Positions 9,845 through 20,617 of a stretch of DNA of 64,000 nt are shown here, one piece after another. Positions within the stretch are counted from its first letter, which is position 1, and every line of letters starts with the position of its first letter. The notes under the pieces are model-generated. The model saw only the letters and a program-made list of their open reading frames with translations, was not told the origin of the DNA and did no database searches. The position numbers and the translations under genes are program-made. The stretch comes from Isoetes taiwanensis (lineage: Eukaryota; Streptophyta; Lycopodiopsida; Isoetales; Isoetaceae), in contig JAJEKV010000109.1 in assembly GCA_021234155.1 (NCBI GenBank), positions 1,419,193-1,483,192 on the forward strand. Reading direction: 5' to 3'.

Positions 9845-9926
9845 TCCACCACTCACACAGTGCGCGAAGAGCAAATCCGAGAATGGTTGGATTTGGTCTG
9901 GGCGCACTCTGTGAGGGGTCAGACCT
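9845..9926 (-). repeat. leader hairpin repeat, copy 2
   Basis: Second copy, 214 bp from the first and in the same orientation. The arms are kept (CTCACACAGTGC and GCACTCTGTGAG) while the loop carries several changes. Confidence 0.7.
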
Positions 9927-10023
9927 TTTTGGCTATGATTTCTAGGGTTTTTGCTAAAATTTCTTATTAACTTAGCATTTACCTACCTGTTGCACTAGAT
10001 ATTGGAATTTTTTTTTTCCAATT

Positions 10024-10410
10024 TTCGAGGTTCATGCTTGGGTGGCTCTTCCCAAGACTTGGAATTCTACTGTTAGTCCTAACAGGAAATGGTCAGTGCT
10101 CGATCTTGGTCTACCAAGATCATGCTCGATACCATCATGGACGCCCCTACTTCCTATACGATGCACACATCGTATCGTATATGAGTATTCCCCCTGACAG
10201 CCAAACTGGCAGGGGTTCGAGGTTCATGCTTGGCTGGCTCTTCCCAAGACTTGGAATTCTACTGTTAGTCCTAACAGGAAATGGTCAGTGCTCGATCTTG
10301 GTCTACCAAGATCATGCTCTGATATCACTGTGACGTCCCCTACTTCCTATACGATGCACACATCGTATCAGAAGGCGGAGTATTCCCCCTGACAGCCAAA
10401 CTGGCAGGGG
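10024..10410. repeat. 192-bp tandem duplication covering LTR end, PBS and leader start
   Basis: Copy A (10024-10215) and copy B (10216-about 10410) are nearly identical, starting at TTCGAGGTTCATGCTTG. Copy B contains the boundary between LTR and primer binding site. In copy A the equivalent PBS has lost two bases (GCTCGATACCA on the plus strand) and the LTR end is altered. Confidence 0.85.
10316..10327 (-). promoter_or_regulatory. primer binding site of gypsy-1
   Basis: Minus strand TGATATCAGAGC differs in one base from TGGTATCAGAGC, the usual initiator-tRNA-Met primer binding site of plant LTR elements, and sits one base from the LTR end. Confidence 0.8.
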
Positions 10411-11897
10411 CCATCCACCTGACACCAATCCCATGGACTGAGCCAGCGAGGGAAGAGTGGATATGTCATTGATCCTGCCTTCCATCGGGTCGACCTAGCT
10501 GCGGAAGCATGAATAAACATGAGCACATAACATCAATACATCAATAAGTTCACCTCGAAGGGTGAACACCTCAGAACATCAAATGTACAACAACATCAAA
10601 TAACATCAACATGAGGAGATCCTACCCAGGGCTCAGACTCAAGGGGGATCGACTGACGGCTTGGGTCTCCGTGTCAAGCCATCAATTCATGGCAATGGAT
10701 TGGGCTGGCATAAGAACATGGCTGTTGGGTAGTCCACTCCATCCGCCCCTCCGTGCACACTTTTGCGCAGTAGGTTGAAAAGTATTGGGACCGGACCGTG
10801 AGCCCGCCGTACATAGCCAAGAGGGCTACTGGCCGGGTTACATCTCCCCAGTCCCGATGAGGCAGAGGAGAGTCACCTCTCCTCCGTGAGGCATGCATGC
10901 CCATCACGGTGGCTAGAGGGCCACCGCCTTTATTCGACTTAACCTCATGGAAGGCTTACGATCACCCCAAAGGTGTCGAGCTCATGCCTTGCCCACACTC
11001 GGCAAACCATTAAGCCTAGCTCACTAAGATCCCCTGGTAGGCTTTACACACCGTAGGGATCAATCGCTGATGGGACAAGTCCCCCTTTTCATCTGCCTAG
11101 TCCCTCCACCCACAACCAAAGGGTTTTCTTGTGCACATGCCGCATTAATTGGGTATTAATGAGGCTATTCTAGGAACATCTGCTACAAGGCTTTTAGAGT
11201 CTCTATCCCCCTTCCCAATACACAGGAGAGCATAGAATGAACACCATAATCATCAAGAACTGAATTATAGAATAGCATCTAATCTACCTACCTAAACATC
11301 CAATGTTAGGTTCATTTGTTAGGGCTTATGATCTCGGGACTCTAAGGCTGAACTAACATGCTAAACCAGCTCATGGCCAAACCAAAAGGCGGCTTTGCAC
11401 AACAGAATGACTATTTACCTGTCGCCTGACTTGCTCCAGATCCTCGGAATGCATCCATGCTTCTGATCCTGCTGAAGACTGCTGCTGCTCGAAGATCTGT
11501 TGTGCAAGGGCGGCTTTTCAGAGCCTGGCAATTCGAACTTGAGTCCTGGTTTGGCCGAAATGGCTTAGAGAAACCCTAAATGCGAAAGAAGGAAGGTCTC
11601 AAGGAAACCCTAAATGCAAGGAAAAAAGGTTTTAGGGTTTAAGGGGAAAGCCCTTATATAAACACCCTTAGGGTTAGGTTAATATTGGTCAAATGAGGTT
11701 TTGCCATTTGGCATGGGGTTTATAGTTGCATAAGTTTATTAAAACATGCACAACTTACGAGGTTGCCCCCTAGGTGCAACCCTTGCCCCCTAGGTGTAAC
11801 CCTTTACGTTTCGCTAGTACTTGTCATGATGGCAAGTACGTGTGACGTGGCCGTATAATATACGTATTTGGGGCGTATATTATATTGGAACGTCACA
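10329..11897 (-). repeat. 5' LTR of gypsy-1
   Basis: On the minus strand it begins TGTGACGTTCC at 11897 and ends ACGTCACA at 10329, next to the primer binding site, giving an LTR of about 1.57 kb with inverted TGTGACG termini. A TATATAA at about 11654-11662 is a likely promoter core. The flanking sequence from 11898 belongs to kinase copy H1, confirming the outer boundary. Confidence 0.8.
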
Positions 11898-13160
11898 CTG
11901 TATATGACACACATGGATAGCGAACTTCAAGAAATTAAAGATGAAGAGTTGAGAGCCCTATACATAGATACAGTAGGGATATGGAATTAACTGGTAGAAA
12001 GCAGGAGGAGGAGAAAGTTCATATGTAATTCAAAATCACAATTATATGGCACCTTGGGACAACTACAAGCTAAATGTCACGAAGGTTTGACAACAGGATC
12101 TTACATAGAACGAAGTGTTGCAAATGGCCAAACCACAGTTTGTCTAGAGATAAATAGCAGGGATACAAAGGAAGAAAAAGGTACCAGCACATTATGGGTT
12201 GCGCAAGATATGAATCACTTGTGAACCGTAAGATTATTGGCTCTAGATTTGACACTGATAGCTTGTACATGGCAGAAAAATTGCAAGGAATATAAATTCG
12301 GATGAATCTAATATGACCCAGACATACATGGATTTGATGTTAAAGGAAAGTTTGATGCAGTTACGTCATGGAGCTCTAATTAGAGTTATTGCCAGAAGCC
12401 AGCATCCGAACCATATTGGAATGGTGGCTCCCTTGTAGAATTTAAGGGGGGTCATAAGCACGATGTCTTTGGACAATTTTGCAATTAAGATCAAAAGGAG
12501 AAATACATTGAGGCACTAATGAATCCAAAAGAAGTGGGACAAAGGAAACGTAGGCATGCCATTGTGCGCGCAAATTATGAGCACGTCGTGGGTGCACTAT
12601 TTGATGCTTAATGCAAACTTCACGAAGAAGGTGAGTCATGTCACATGGACCTAAATCTAAATAAGATTTTGCTCCAATTTGATGACACAAAATTTGAAGT
12701 GTTTGTGGGCATATGTGAGTTTGGAGAAATGAAGATAATGAAGTTGAAAGTGCATTCATTACATAAGGTGACAACTGATACTGAATAGTTAAAATCAATT
12801 GAACGCGAACGACTAAGGAATTCATGGATCTATCCTTATTATTTCTATGGTGGAAATGATAATACAAACTTGACATAGTAAATCCAGCACTTGATAAATA
12901 TCCATTGTTGCAATGTTTGAATGCTCTAGTAAGTTTTGTAAAGGAAGATAGACAATATCCGTCATCAATCGAGGAGCAAGCTGTATGGACTATTTGCTAC
13001 GGAATAAAACAAATGCATAGAAGGGTCATCAAGAAGCCATATGGAAGTGACTTGAGCATGCAGATTCTATTAAACCACTTTAATGCATGCGATAATACAA
13101 GTTCTCCATTGTGGAAAAGTATTAGGGCACTTTCAGAAGTTGAATATTAATGGTCCATGA
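11898..13160 (+). pseudogene. protein-kinase-like relic, copy H1
   Basis: Plus-strand frames, broken by stops and indels, show kinase landmarks in the right order: NGGSLVEF (12420-12446, the GSL after the hinge), CKLHEEGESCHMDLNLNKIL with the HxDL...N catalytic loop (HMD at 12642-12650), an EFG where DFG is expected (12717-12725), a WIYPYYFYGG segment, and QAVWTICYGIKQM (AVW at 12980-12988) followed by KKPYGSDLS, matching the DVWSxG helix of subdomain IX. Homologous copies lie at 21400-22520 (-), 22569-23063 with 30856-31650 (+), and 34990-36290 (-). The copy is cut on its left by the gypsy-1 LTR. EFG instead of DFG and many stops argue that it is dead. The kinase assignment is mine, from motif order only. 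Confidence 0.55.
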
Positions 13161-13533
13161 CATTGTAGGAATATGTTCTTTCTTAAAAACTTGAACTAAT
13201 TGTATGAAATGAAATTTATCTTTCATCGAAAATTATTTCATTATATACAATGTTTATTTCAAAAAGTTGAACAACGCCTTTATGTTGGCAATAGATATAC
13301 ACTCAATATTGTATTGATTATATAATAAAGATAGATAGATAGTATTTTTACATCATGCCACATTGGAAACATCCATGAGGATATATGATGGGCCGCCACA
13401 TACTCCAACACAAGATCTCTTAACTGCTAACCCAATGGACTAGCCACTAAACCGAACAATAGAGAATTCCATTAATCATTGATACTAAATGTAGTAATAG
13501 TGGTTCTATGTTACAACTTTAAATCGAACTTTT
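13161..13533 (+). other. spacer between kinase relic and Helitron frame (copy H1), with a SINE-like insertion
   Basis: Non-coding spacer shared with copy H3 (31650-32040). It contains the SINE-like unit at 13329-13464. Confidence 0.6.
13329..13464 (-). mobile_element. SINE-like element with (CTAT)n tail, in copy H1
   Basis: Read on the minus strand it starts with a tRNA-like head: a degenerate A box TGGCTAGTCC and, about 35 nt on, TGTTGGAGTATG in the place of the B box. It ends in ACTATCTATCTATC. The same unit is present in copy H3 and absent from H2 and H4, where the whole region is deleted. The 3' tail type matches the element at 41020-41215. Confidence 0.5.
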
Positions 13534-13547
13534 GAAAATTTGTTGTT
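13534..13547. repeat. LINE-1 target-site duplication, left
   Basis: GAAAATTTGTTGTT occurs here and identically at 20171-20184, flanking the LINE. Joining the flanks recreates the uninterrupted sequence seen at about 32035-32056. Confidence 0.9.
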
Positions 13548-13865
13548 TTTTTTTTTTTGAAGAACTGTGTCATCAATATATTAAAAGAATGGTAATGTTA
13601 CAAAGCAAGTGAGGAGGAAGGAGAACTGCCCCAAAGAGACAGCGATACCTCGACACTCCACAACAAACTCACAGAAAAACTGCAACTCTACTGCTGTACA
13701 AACTGACCATCACCATCTACAATACCCAAAAAGTCCCGCCAAATGGCAAACTTCCGCTACTACTCCGGGAACACCAGAAAGCTTTGAAATAGCTTGTACC
13801 TGAGTCGAGGAATCGAGAGGCCGCAGTCAGCCAATCCCCGAAGATCCACAACCGCCGCTTCCAAA

Positions 13866-16800
13866 TCAACCACACCAACCAAGCCACGCACAGATGCAAG
13901 GCTTGCTACCGCAAGAGCGCCAAGCACCGGATACACATGAAGCAACAACCGGGCTAGTCAATCTCACCAAACAGAGCCCCAACCCAATCCCGTGCAGCCC
14001 CGCAAGTGAGGGCATAAAACCACCAATGCTCCACAGTCTCACGATGAAGGCCACAACAAGGGCGAGAGGGCTCACACCCGCCTAAACCGACTCACAAGGA
14101 CATTCACCCCCGGGATACAAATTGCACCACCCGCCACGTAAGCACCCTAACCTTCGGGGGGGAAGTGAGCTCCATGTCCACGCCCAAACCGAAGCGCCAT
14201 TGAGAACCCTGGAAGCCGCAGAGACCACTTGCCCGGCGGGGCAGGTCATGAATAGCCAAACACCGGTAAGAAGACCGCACAAAGCAAGAAGACACAACAT
14301 CCGGATGAACCTTCCAAACCCGCACCACCACATCATCCTCCGAGGGACTATAGGTATGTGTAGCGGAATACTCCCCCGCCATCGCTCCCGTGATAGCCCT
14401 GGGCCACCAGCGAAAAAGCGAAGCTCGAAGAACTCCCACGGCTCGGGCGACCACCCCAATACCAATCCTCCAAGGTGAGCACAAAGAGTTCGCCTCCAAC
14501 GGGCTCTCAAGGCCCGGAAAGCATGCACAAGTGGCAGCCAAGGGCAAGTGCGCCAGGGGTAGAGGAACCCACGAAAAGGAGAAGAGTGGTGATAAACCGA
14601 GGCATAATCTAGCTGGAAGAGCACACGCACATGATCCCAAGCCCGCAACACTCCCTGGAGAGAAAAGGGATGCATGTGGGAAAGGCCGAGACCATACAAC
14701 AAGCTGCCCGTGGCAACTCCACATGCACGACAAGTTTTCCAAACGCCACACAATGGCTAAGAGATCGCAACAACAAATACAAGCACTCAGAGAAGATGCT
14801 CCATCCTCGCAGTAATGCTCCAAACAAACTTGAGACCAACACCTTACTATGCAAATAAAAATCCAGAATGGCCAAGCCCCCCATCCTCCCGGGCGAGACA
14901 CTTCCACCAAGCCACTTTAACAACCGCCCTTCATCATCCCCCCCCACACAAAATTTCAACAATCTTATCCAAAGCCCTCAGATCTTACCCTCGAGCTAGC
15001 ATCGCAGATGTCGATACACATGAGTGCTACAAAGTACCGACTTGGCAATAGTGATCCCACCGCCATGGACAACTTGCTACCCTTCCACCAATTGAGGTGT
15101 TTCTGCAACCCCTGCAAAATCTCATCCCACACCCTCCCCATGGAAACATCCCCTCCAAAGGGAATACCCAACGAGCTTAGTACACACATTACCTGGAAGC
15201 ACCTTCCAAGGGAATAGAGCCAAACAAGGGGAGAGGCGAGTCAGCTGGGCCCATAATGTGGAGCACTTACCCCAATTCAGAAGAATGCCCGAGGCCAAGG
15301 AGAAAGTATCCAACAAACCCTTCACATTCCGCAAATTCCTCTCTTCTGCCACCAAGAAGAGGAAAGTGTCATCGGCAAACTGGTTAATAATCTGCTGGCT
15401 ACCATCCTGCATCCGAAGCCCATCCACCACTCCCTCCTCCACTGCAGCCAAAAACAATCGAGACAAAGGCCTCCGCCCACAATCGTAAACAAAAACGGCG
15501 CCAAAGGGCACCTTCCTGACGCACCCCTCTGCCTAAGGAGAAAAAGGCTGAGGGTTCACCCCGCCACACCACCGTGAGTCCCGGCCGCTGACCTATGCAG
15601 CCATGATCGCTCTCATAAAGCGTGGACCACAGCCCAATGCTAACATCATGGTAGACAAGAACTCCCAACGGACACTATCGTAAGCTTTGGCAAAGTCAAG
15701 CTTAAGATAGGCAATGCCTTGACCTGTTCTTCTGGCCCAATAAAGGCCCTCATAAGCTGCAGCAACATTAGTCAAAATGTTCCTCCCAGGGACAAACCCA
15801 GATTGCACCTTACTAATGGAAGAAGTCAACACCGCCAACTTCTTTCGCCAGGGGCTTTCGCAATAATCTTATACACAGAGGACAACAAGGAGATAGGCCT
15901 CCAATCATTAATAGTAGAAGGTTGCTTAACCTTAGGAATCAAGGAAATGCATGCGGTATTCAAGATCCTATCAATTTGAGAAGACCAAGCAAGAACTCAA
16001 GATACACCCGTACAATCGAACTCACCAAACACTCCCAATAAGTCCGAAAAGAACTCCACTGGGGATGCCATCCAGCCCAGATATTTATCCTTGGCCATGC
16101 ACATACATGCCGCAGCCTAAATCCTCTCCGAGAGCTCCTTCTCCAAGCTCTCACCGGTGAGGTAAATAGATGGCTTAACAAACCCCCAAAACAAGCTCCT
16201 GCATCTCCTGCCATAGGGAAGAGTGCGTTGTGCGAAAACCCCGAGAAATGGGCATGCACATACCTCTGCAAATCAGCAGGATCCTCCAAAGTCCGGCCAT
16301 CGCAAAAGCAAGGGACGCCATAGATGCTGCGATATCACCGCCGCCTTAGCCGCTCAAGAACACCGAGCGAACTTGTATCCCCCCCTTCAACCGTAAAAGG
16401 GCCGCCTTCACACGCGTGCCTCCCGCACTTTAACCTCCCCTAATGCCATCGAAGGTCGCGCCAATCCTCTCCAACTCCCCGATAGAGACCATGCAACTCC
16501 TTGCCGCACACGCCGCCTACCAAAGACCTTGGCAAAACGCTTCCCACCTCGCCAAGGCGGGGCCACCATACCGCATATACCCTTCGAGATGAAAAGGTAT
16601 CAAGCCACAACTCCCGGCACCGGGCCGAGAAATTCGTGATCGGCCGCCGTGTTCAAACGGAACACCGCCCCTAGAGGGCCGAGACAATCGCGCACTCGAC
16701 TGACAAAACTTGAGGGTAATGATCGAGAATGGAGGTAGATTGAATGTTACTCCCACAAGAAAGAGGGCACACTATCCAAAGGCGCATGGGGAAGCATAAC

Positions 16801-17430
16801 ACCGGCCATGCCTAGCATACCCCGCCCGCACCAATCGCCTATTACAATAGGTGAAAGACAAGTCCCCGTGGACCTCAACCAAGGCCGATCCTCGCAACAA
16901 ACGAGACCACCGGGTCCCTCTCAAATCCATGCACAACCCATTGTTCGAAACCAGCAATACTCTACTCGCTCTACCATATTGAAGTCCCCTAACAACAACC
17001 AAGCTTAATTGCAAACCCACCAAGGGCTGCAACTTATTCCGGCTGTGGCCCATAAAGCACCCCCACCGAGAAGGCTGATTAGGGGCATAAACATTAACAA
17101 TCCCCACTTTTGCCCTCCCTCCAACCACTTAATTATTGCCCACCGACCAAACCTCCGTTCATGCAGAGTATGTGACCCGCATTTCATCCTCCAAGCAATA
17201 AGAGTACCCCCCCACTAGTCCGCCCGAGAAGAAGAAGCAATAGAGGCAAACCGCCTACCAACCATATTCATGAGCCTAGACATATCACCCCTCGGGATGG
17301 ACACTTATGCTCCCAATGCAAACAATATCGGGGGCCTTCGCCGGCGTGCCAAAGAAACACGGGCCCTCTTACTACTAGAGGACCGCACCCCCGACATTCC
17401 AACTAAGGATCGACCTATTCATCCCCGGAG
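13866..17430 (-). pseudogene. LINE-1 ORF2: endonuclease, reverse transcriptase, zinc-binding C-terminus, decayed
   Basis: Minus-strand pieces in order: SILSWNVGG at the start of an apurinic-type endonuclease (about 17400), VGIVNVYAPNQPS (about 17090), and further endonuclease segments to about 16780. Reverse transcriptase follows: VQSGFVPGRNILTN and LKLDFAKAYDSVRWEFL (15838-15650), then NQFADDTFLF (15360-15384) with the catalytic FADD. A downstream LLNWGKCSTLW and a zf-RVT-like cysteine/tryptophan-rich C-terminus (14753-13866) complete it. Most blocks are in different frames, so many indels exist. The protein would nick the target and copy the RNA. Long minus and plus open frames around 14100-14900 overlap this region and only part of them is genuine. 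Confidence 0.8.
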
Positions 17431-17508
17431 GAGAAGTGTCCAGCCCCACATGCCTACCCACCACCGCCATCACCCCACTCCACGAGGTCATCATCTAGAG
17501 CCAGAGGA

Positions 17509-19933
17509 TTAATCACGCAATGTGATCCACAAATGCTTCATGGAGATTCCACTTCCAACACCTGTTGGAAGTCCCCCATGCACCTCCATAGAGTCATGGG
17601 CTACACTAGTCTCTACCTCCACCGGGGCTGCTCCAGCCACCTCATGCTCAGCACATACCGCTACCGGGACATCCCCACCAGGATCACCAGCCCCTCCCAC
17701 AGCCCTGTCCTCAGACCTAGCCACAACCAAATCATCTGAGCCCTCTCCTGAGCCACCACGTCCCCTAGCCCCGCCATCCAATGGGCGGCCAGCAGCAAGC
17801 CTGCCCCGGCCTCGTCCCACACATGGAATAAAATAACGGCTAAGGTTAGCCAAATGGCTATTTTGTGGCAATTTTGCCAAGAAAAATGGCTAAAGTAAAT
17901 GGAAAAAATGCCCAAAGAAAAGGAAATTTTAGCCTAATTTTTTTGCCGCCCAAGTGAGCTTTTAGGTTGAATAGCCAAACCTTTACCTCCAGACATATCT
18001 ATTAGGACATCGATTAGATAAACCTAAGATAGAGTGGGCTTGGAAAAATGGATAGATTAGCCCAGAATCCACACCAATATATGTACCAACTTTAAGAAAT
18101 TATCAAATAGGGTTTATCTTGTTCCTTTTCTTTTTCGTTTTTTTCCCTTGTTCCAAGTACAAAGTTGAAGCATTAGAGGAAAAAGAACAATGTACAATTT
18201 TTTTTTGGGTTTTTGAACATGTTCATGTATATTTATGCCTTGATTTATGTCTTTGTTCTTCATATTAAGGAAGTCATAACAATGATAATAATTCCATTAT
18301 GCTATATTATGTTGATTGTCATTACTTATCTATATTGCATTACATTGTATTTACAATAAATTGAATGTCTTTGCCCATATGCTTGGAGCGTGATGGCTAA
18401 TATTTGCCTCTTCATTTTGTGAAAGTTTAGCCAAAAGCAAGAAACTACAATGGATAAAAATCATCTAGTTTAGCCACGTGTTAGAAACTTCTAACCCCAA
18501 TTTGAAGGTAGTTTAGCTAAACCTATTTTGGCTACATTAAAATACGGGAGTAGTAATTTATTCCATGGTCCCACACCACCTCTCCCAACCACACCACCTC
18601 GTCCAACTCCACTCACTGCACCACGGAGTCCTCTGTCTGTTGCCTCAGGAACCGAGGAATCCCGGGCCCCTGCATAAGCACCCGCAACCCCTACCACATC
18701 ACAAGCACCAGCAGGATCATCAACATGGTCAGATGGTAGCACAATAGATGGAAACATCCGCCGGATCTCAGAGCCATTCAAAAGCTTCAATCGGAAGAGA
18801 AAATGCCAGGGACCACTACGCACTGGAAGAGAAGTGGGCACAGGCTGCAAAGCAGGCAGAGCAACACAGATCTTGGGGACCTGCACAATAGAATGAGCCA
18901 AATATACACCCAGGCCATTAGCCATAGAAACCAAGAAATCGCACCATCGATCAAAAGGAAGATCCCGAATGCGAACCAACACAGATTTTAACCGGCCACA
19001 AAAGAACCGGTGGACATTGCGTGAGTATAATAATCGATACAACATATAAAGATTCACCCAAAGTATCCACCCTCGACTAACCAATTGCCGCACGGAAGAC
19101 TCAGCCCTCAAACATGATTATGAAGAAATTATTTGGTAGGAATTTCGTAGACCGATACCGGGCAAATCAATCCGCTTCGATGTCCCAAGAAGCCAAGAGC
19201 TAAACCTCCTCGTGGTTCAATATGTAAACCCGTGAAGTAGCCCAATATCGCAAATGAAACTAGATTCTCAATGGTCCGAACATGTCCGGTATGATCAATA
19301 TCTATCCATGGAGTCTCCGGAAGAGTCACCTCACAGTCAACAGAGTGATGATCCTCCACAAATTTCGAGCCTCTTGAACACCTGGCAGTCCTACACCCGG
19401 AGCCTTGGCGCTGATCCAATCTGAAAACCCCACCGAAAGTGATGCGAAAACAAGGTGTCATTGCCCGCCAAAGCCGGGCGACAGGAGTTGGGGCTGCGCC
19501 TGCATCCTGAGAGGTATCCAGGGGCACCCCAGGAGGCACATCAGCTACATGCACCCTAGAAGAGGGCGCATCACCAGCAAGTGATCCCTTCCCAAGCACA
19601 GGAGAAGAGGGCATCACGCATCCGGGTTCCAAAGGGGGCATGCTTGATGGGATCAAGACCGAGTCTCCAAAACACACCCATCTACTGGGTCTCGGCACTA
19701 TATTGAGAGGAAGAGCAATCCACATACCTCTCAACCGAAGGGGATTCCAAGAGCTCCCTCATCTCTGCCACCAATTGCATGCCACTTTCTACAGGCCCCG
19801 CCTCTTCATGCATGCCGAGACCCGCGCCCTTCCCCTTTACTGGAGGATTCTTCCTCCTCACCATCTCCCTTGGCTTCAGCCCCAAGCCATGAGGCTCAAT
19901 CGATCCCCAATCAGCCTGTCTGGCAGGAGCCAT
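17509..19933 (-). pseudogene. LINE-1 ORF1 (DUF4283-like nucleic-acid-binding protein), interrupted
   Basis: The likely start is the ATG at 19933 (MAPARQADWGSIE). Pieces continue through 19734-19129 and 19111-18568, where SVLVRIRDLPFDRWCDFLV matches the WVRIPxLP..W region of DUF4283-type ORF1 proteins. After the nested insertion (17826-18563) the frame resumes as a Gly/Arg-rich then acidic tail ending at 17509. Frameshifts occur near 19682-19734 and 19111-19129. In plant L1-type elements this protein binds the element RNA. ORF2 begins about 80 bp downstream. Confidence 0.65.
17826..18563. mobile_element. MITE-like insertion in LINE-1 ORF1
   Basis: AT-rich 738-bp segment inside GC-rich ORF1. 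The ends are inverted repeats GAATAAAATAAC / GAATAAATTAC, flanked by CATG (17822-17825 and 18564-18567) as a possible target duplication. Many TTAGCCA/TGGCTA motifs lie near both ends. It has no coding capacity, and its superfamily is uncertain. Confidence 0.65.
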
Positions 19934-20170
19934 GGCATCCGAACCAGTCCGGAAATCAGCTGTTTGCGGCAAAAAACCACATGCAAAACAGCTGATGCTA
20001 TACACCACCGGAAAGAGCTCGGAACAAGCTTTCCAACGAGCCTAAGCACGCCGAAATCTGACACCAGATAAGAGAGATATCGCCGATCAAAATTTCGCCG
20101 TCAGAACCCCAACCGCCCAATTCGACCGCCTTCCTGCTCCCTTCCCTCTCGTGAGCCTAGCAGCTGAAGT

Positions 20171-20184
20171 GAAAATTTGTTGTT
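20171..20184. repeat. LINE-1 target-site duplication, right
   Basis: GAAAATTTGTTGTT, identical to 13534-13547. Confidence 0.9.
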
Positions 20185-20617
20185 GTAGATGTGTAATTAG
20201 TAGTATTACATCTGTCAAAGTTAGTAGTATTACATCTCTCAAAGTTAGTAGAATTATCAAAACAACAATGTCTGAATTCAATGGCCATTGAACAAGACGA
20301 CAAATTACCACGACATAGGGAATGTCAAAGGTACGTGTACAAAATGAGGACGTCGAACAACGTGAATTGTTGCAGCAGAGAAATTACAAAGGACAACGCA
20401 GGGAAGAACAGTCAGTAAAGGAATACCATAGGCTGTATGCACAATTGCACTCATTGCAAATGAGAGAAAACTGGAGACGGTATACACATGCGCAACTGTT
20501 GCAAAGAAGAAGAAGTCAAAGGCAATATATGGAACAAGGTCCAACCATAAGGGATCATAAGAATATAAGAAATTACAATAACGCATTAACGTTTGCATTA
20601 TTAGGCGCAACAACATG
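20185..20617 (+). pseudogene. Helitron Rep/helicase N-terminal fragment, copy H1
   Basis: Continues the unit cut at 13547. Plus-strand pieces match copy H3 (32149 onward): RRRSQRQYMEQGPTIRDH, then directly KNIRNYNNALTFALLGA. About 225 bp present in H3 between these blocks are missing; both H3 edges carry TCATAA/TCATGC, so a short-homology deletion is likely. At about 20617 the sequence switches to the minus-strand copy H2. Confidence 0.7.

Larger units (their letters stand above)
9416..10315 (-). other. gypsy-1 leader (untranslated) region
   Basis: About 900 bp between the primer binding site and the gag-like ORF on the minus strand. It contains two copies of a hairpin-forming repeat (9631-9712, 9845-9926), a TATAAATAG at 9526-9518, and most of the first copy of a tandem duplication (10024-10215). 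Open frames here are not convincing genes. Confidence 0.6.
2025..11897 (-). mobile_element. Ty3/gypsy retrotransposon 'gypsy-1' (chromodomain type), composite and interrupted
   Basis: Read on the minus strand the order is LTR (11897-10329), primer binding site, a long leader, gag-like ORF, protease remnant, reverse transcriptase, RNase H, integrase with chromodomain, polypurine tract, LTR remnant. Reverse transcriptase before integrase defines Ty3/gypsy, and the C-terminal chromodomain signature places it among chromodomain-bearing plant elements. The internal region is broken by frameshifts, stops, deletions and a 2.5 kb insertion (4170-6692). The two LTR segments do not match, so part of it may derive from a second element. 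The right LTR inserted into kinase/Helitron copy H1: its flank at 11898 continues a sequence that is uninterrupted at 22672. Confidence 0.8.
13548..20170 (-). mobile_element. L1-type LINE, near full length, with nested MITE-like insertion
   Basis: A 6.6 kb insertion in Helitron copy H1, bounded by perfect 14-bp target duplications. On the minus strand it runs from a GC-rich 5' end (20170) through ORF1 and ORF2 to a poly-A tail (poly-T at 13548 on the plus strand). Size, order, poly-A tail and long duplications are all typical of target-primed reverse transcription. The coding regions have many frameshifts and stops. A 738-bp element (17826-18563) sits inside ORF1. A related, 5'-truncated copy lies at 60722-62695 with a similar 3' end (GAAGAAC... 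next to the poly-T). Confidence 0.9.

Noticed and set aside
10034-10333. Plus-strand ORF with repeated FMLGWLFPRLGILL
   Set aside because: It crosses the tandemly duplicated LTR/PBS region, so the repeat is of DNA origin and not a protein.
12442-12876. Minus-strand ORF of 144 codons (also 30916-31200 and 21624-21842)
   Set aside because: Antisense of the kinase-like relic; the motif order is on the other strand.
14104-14910. Long minus-strand ORF (268 codons), with overlapping ORFs on both strands at 14082-14962
   Set aside because: GC-rich LINE ORF2 sequence with few stops in any frame. Only segments matching the RT/zf-RVT order are genuine; the rest are shadows.
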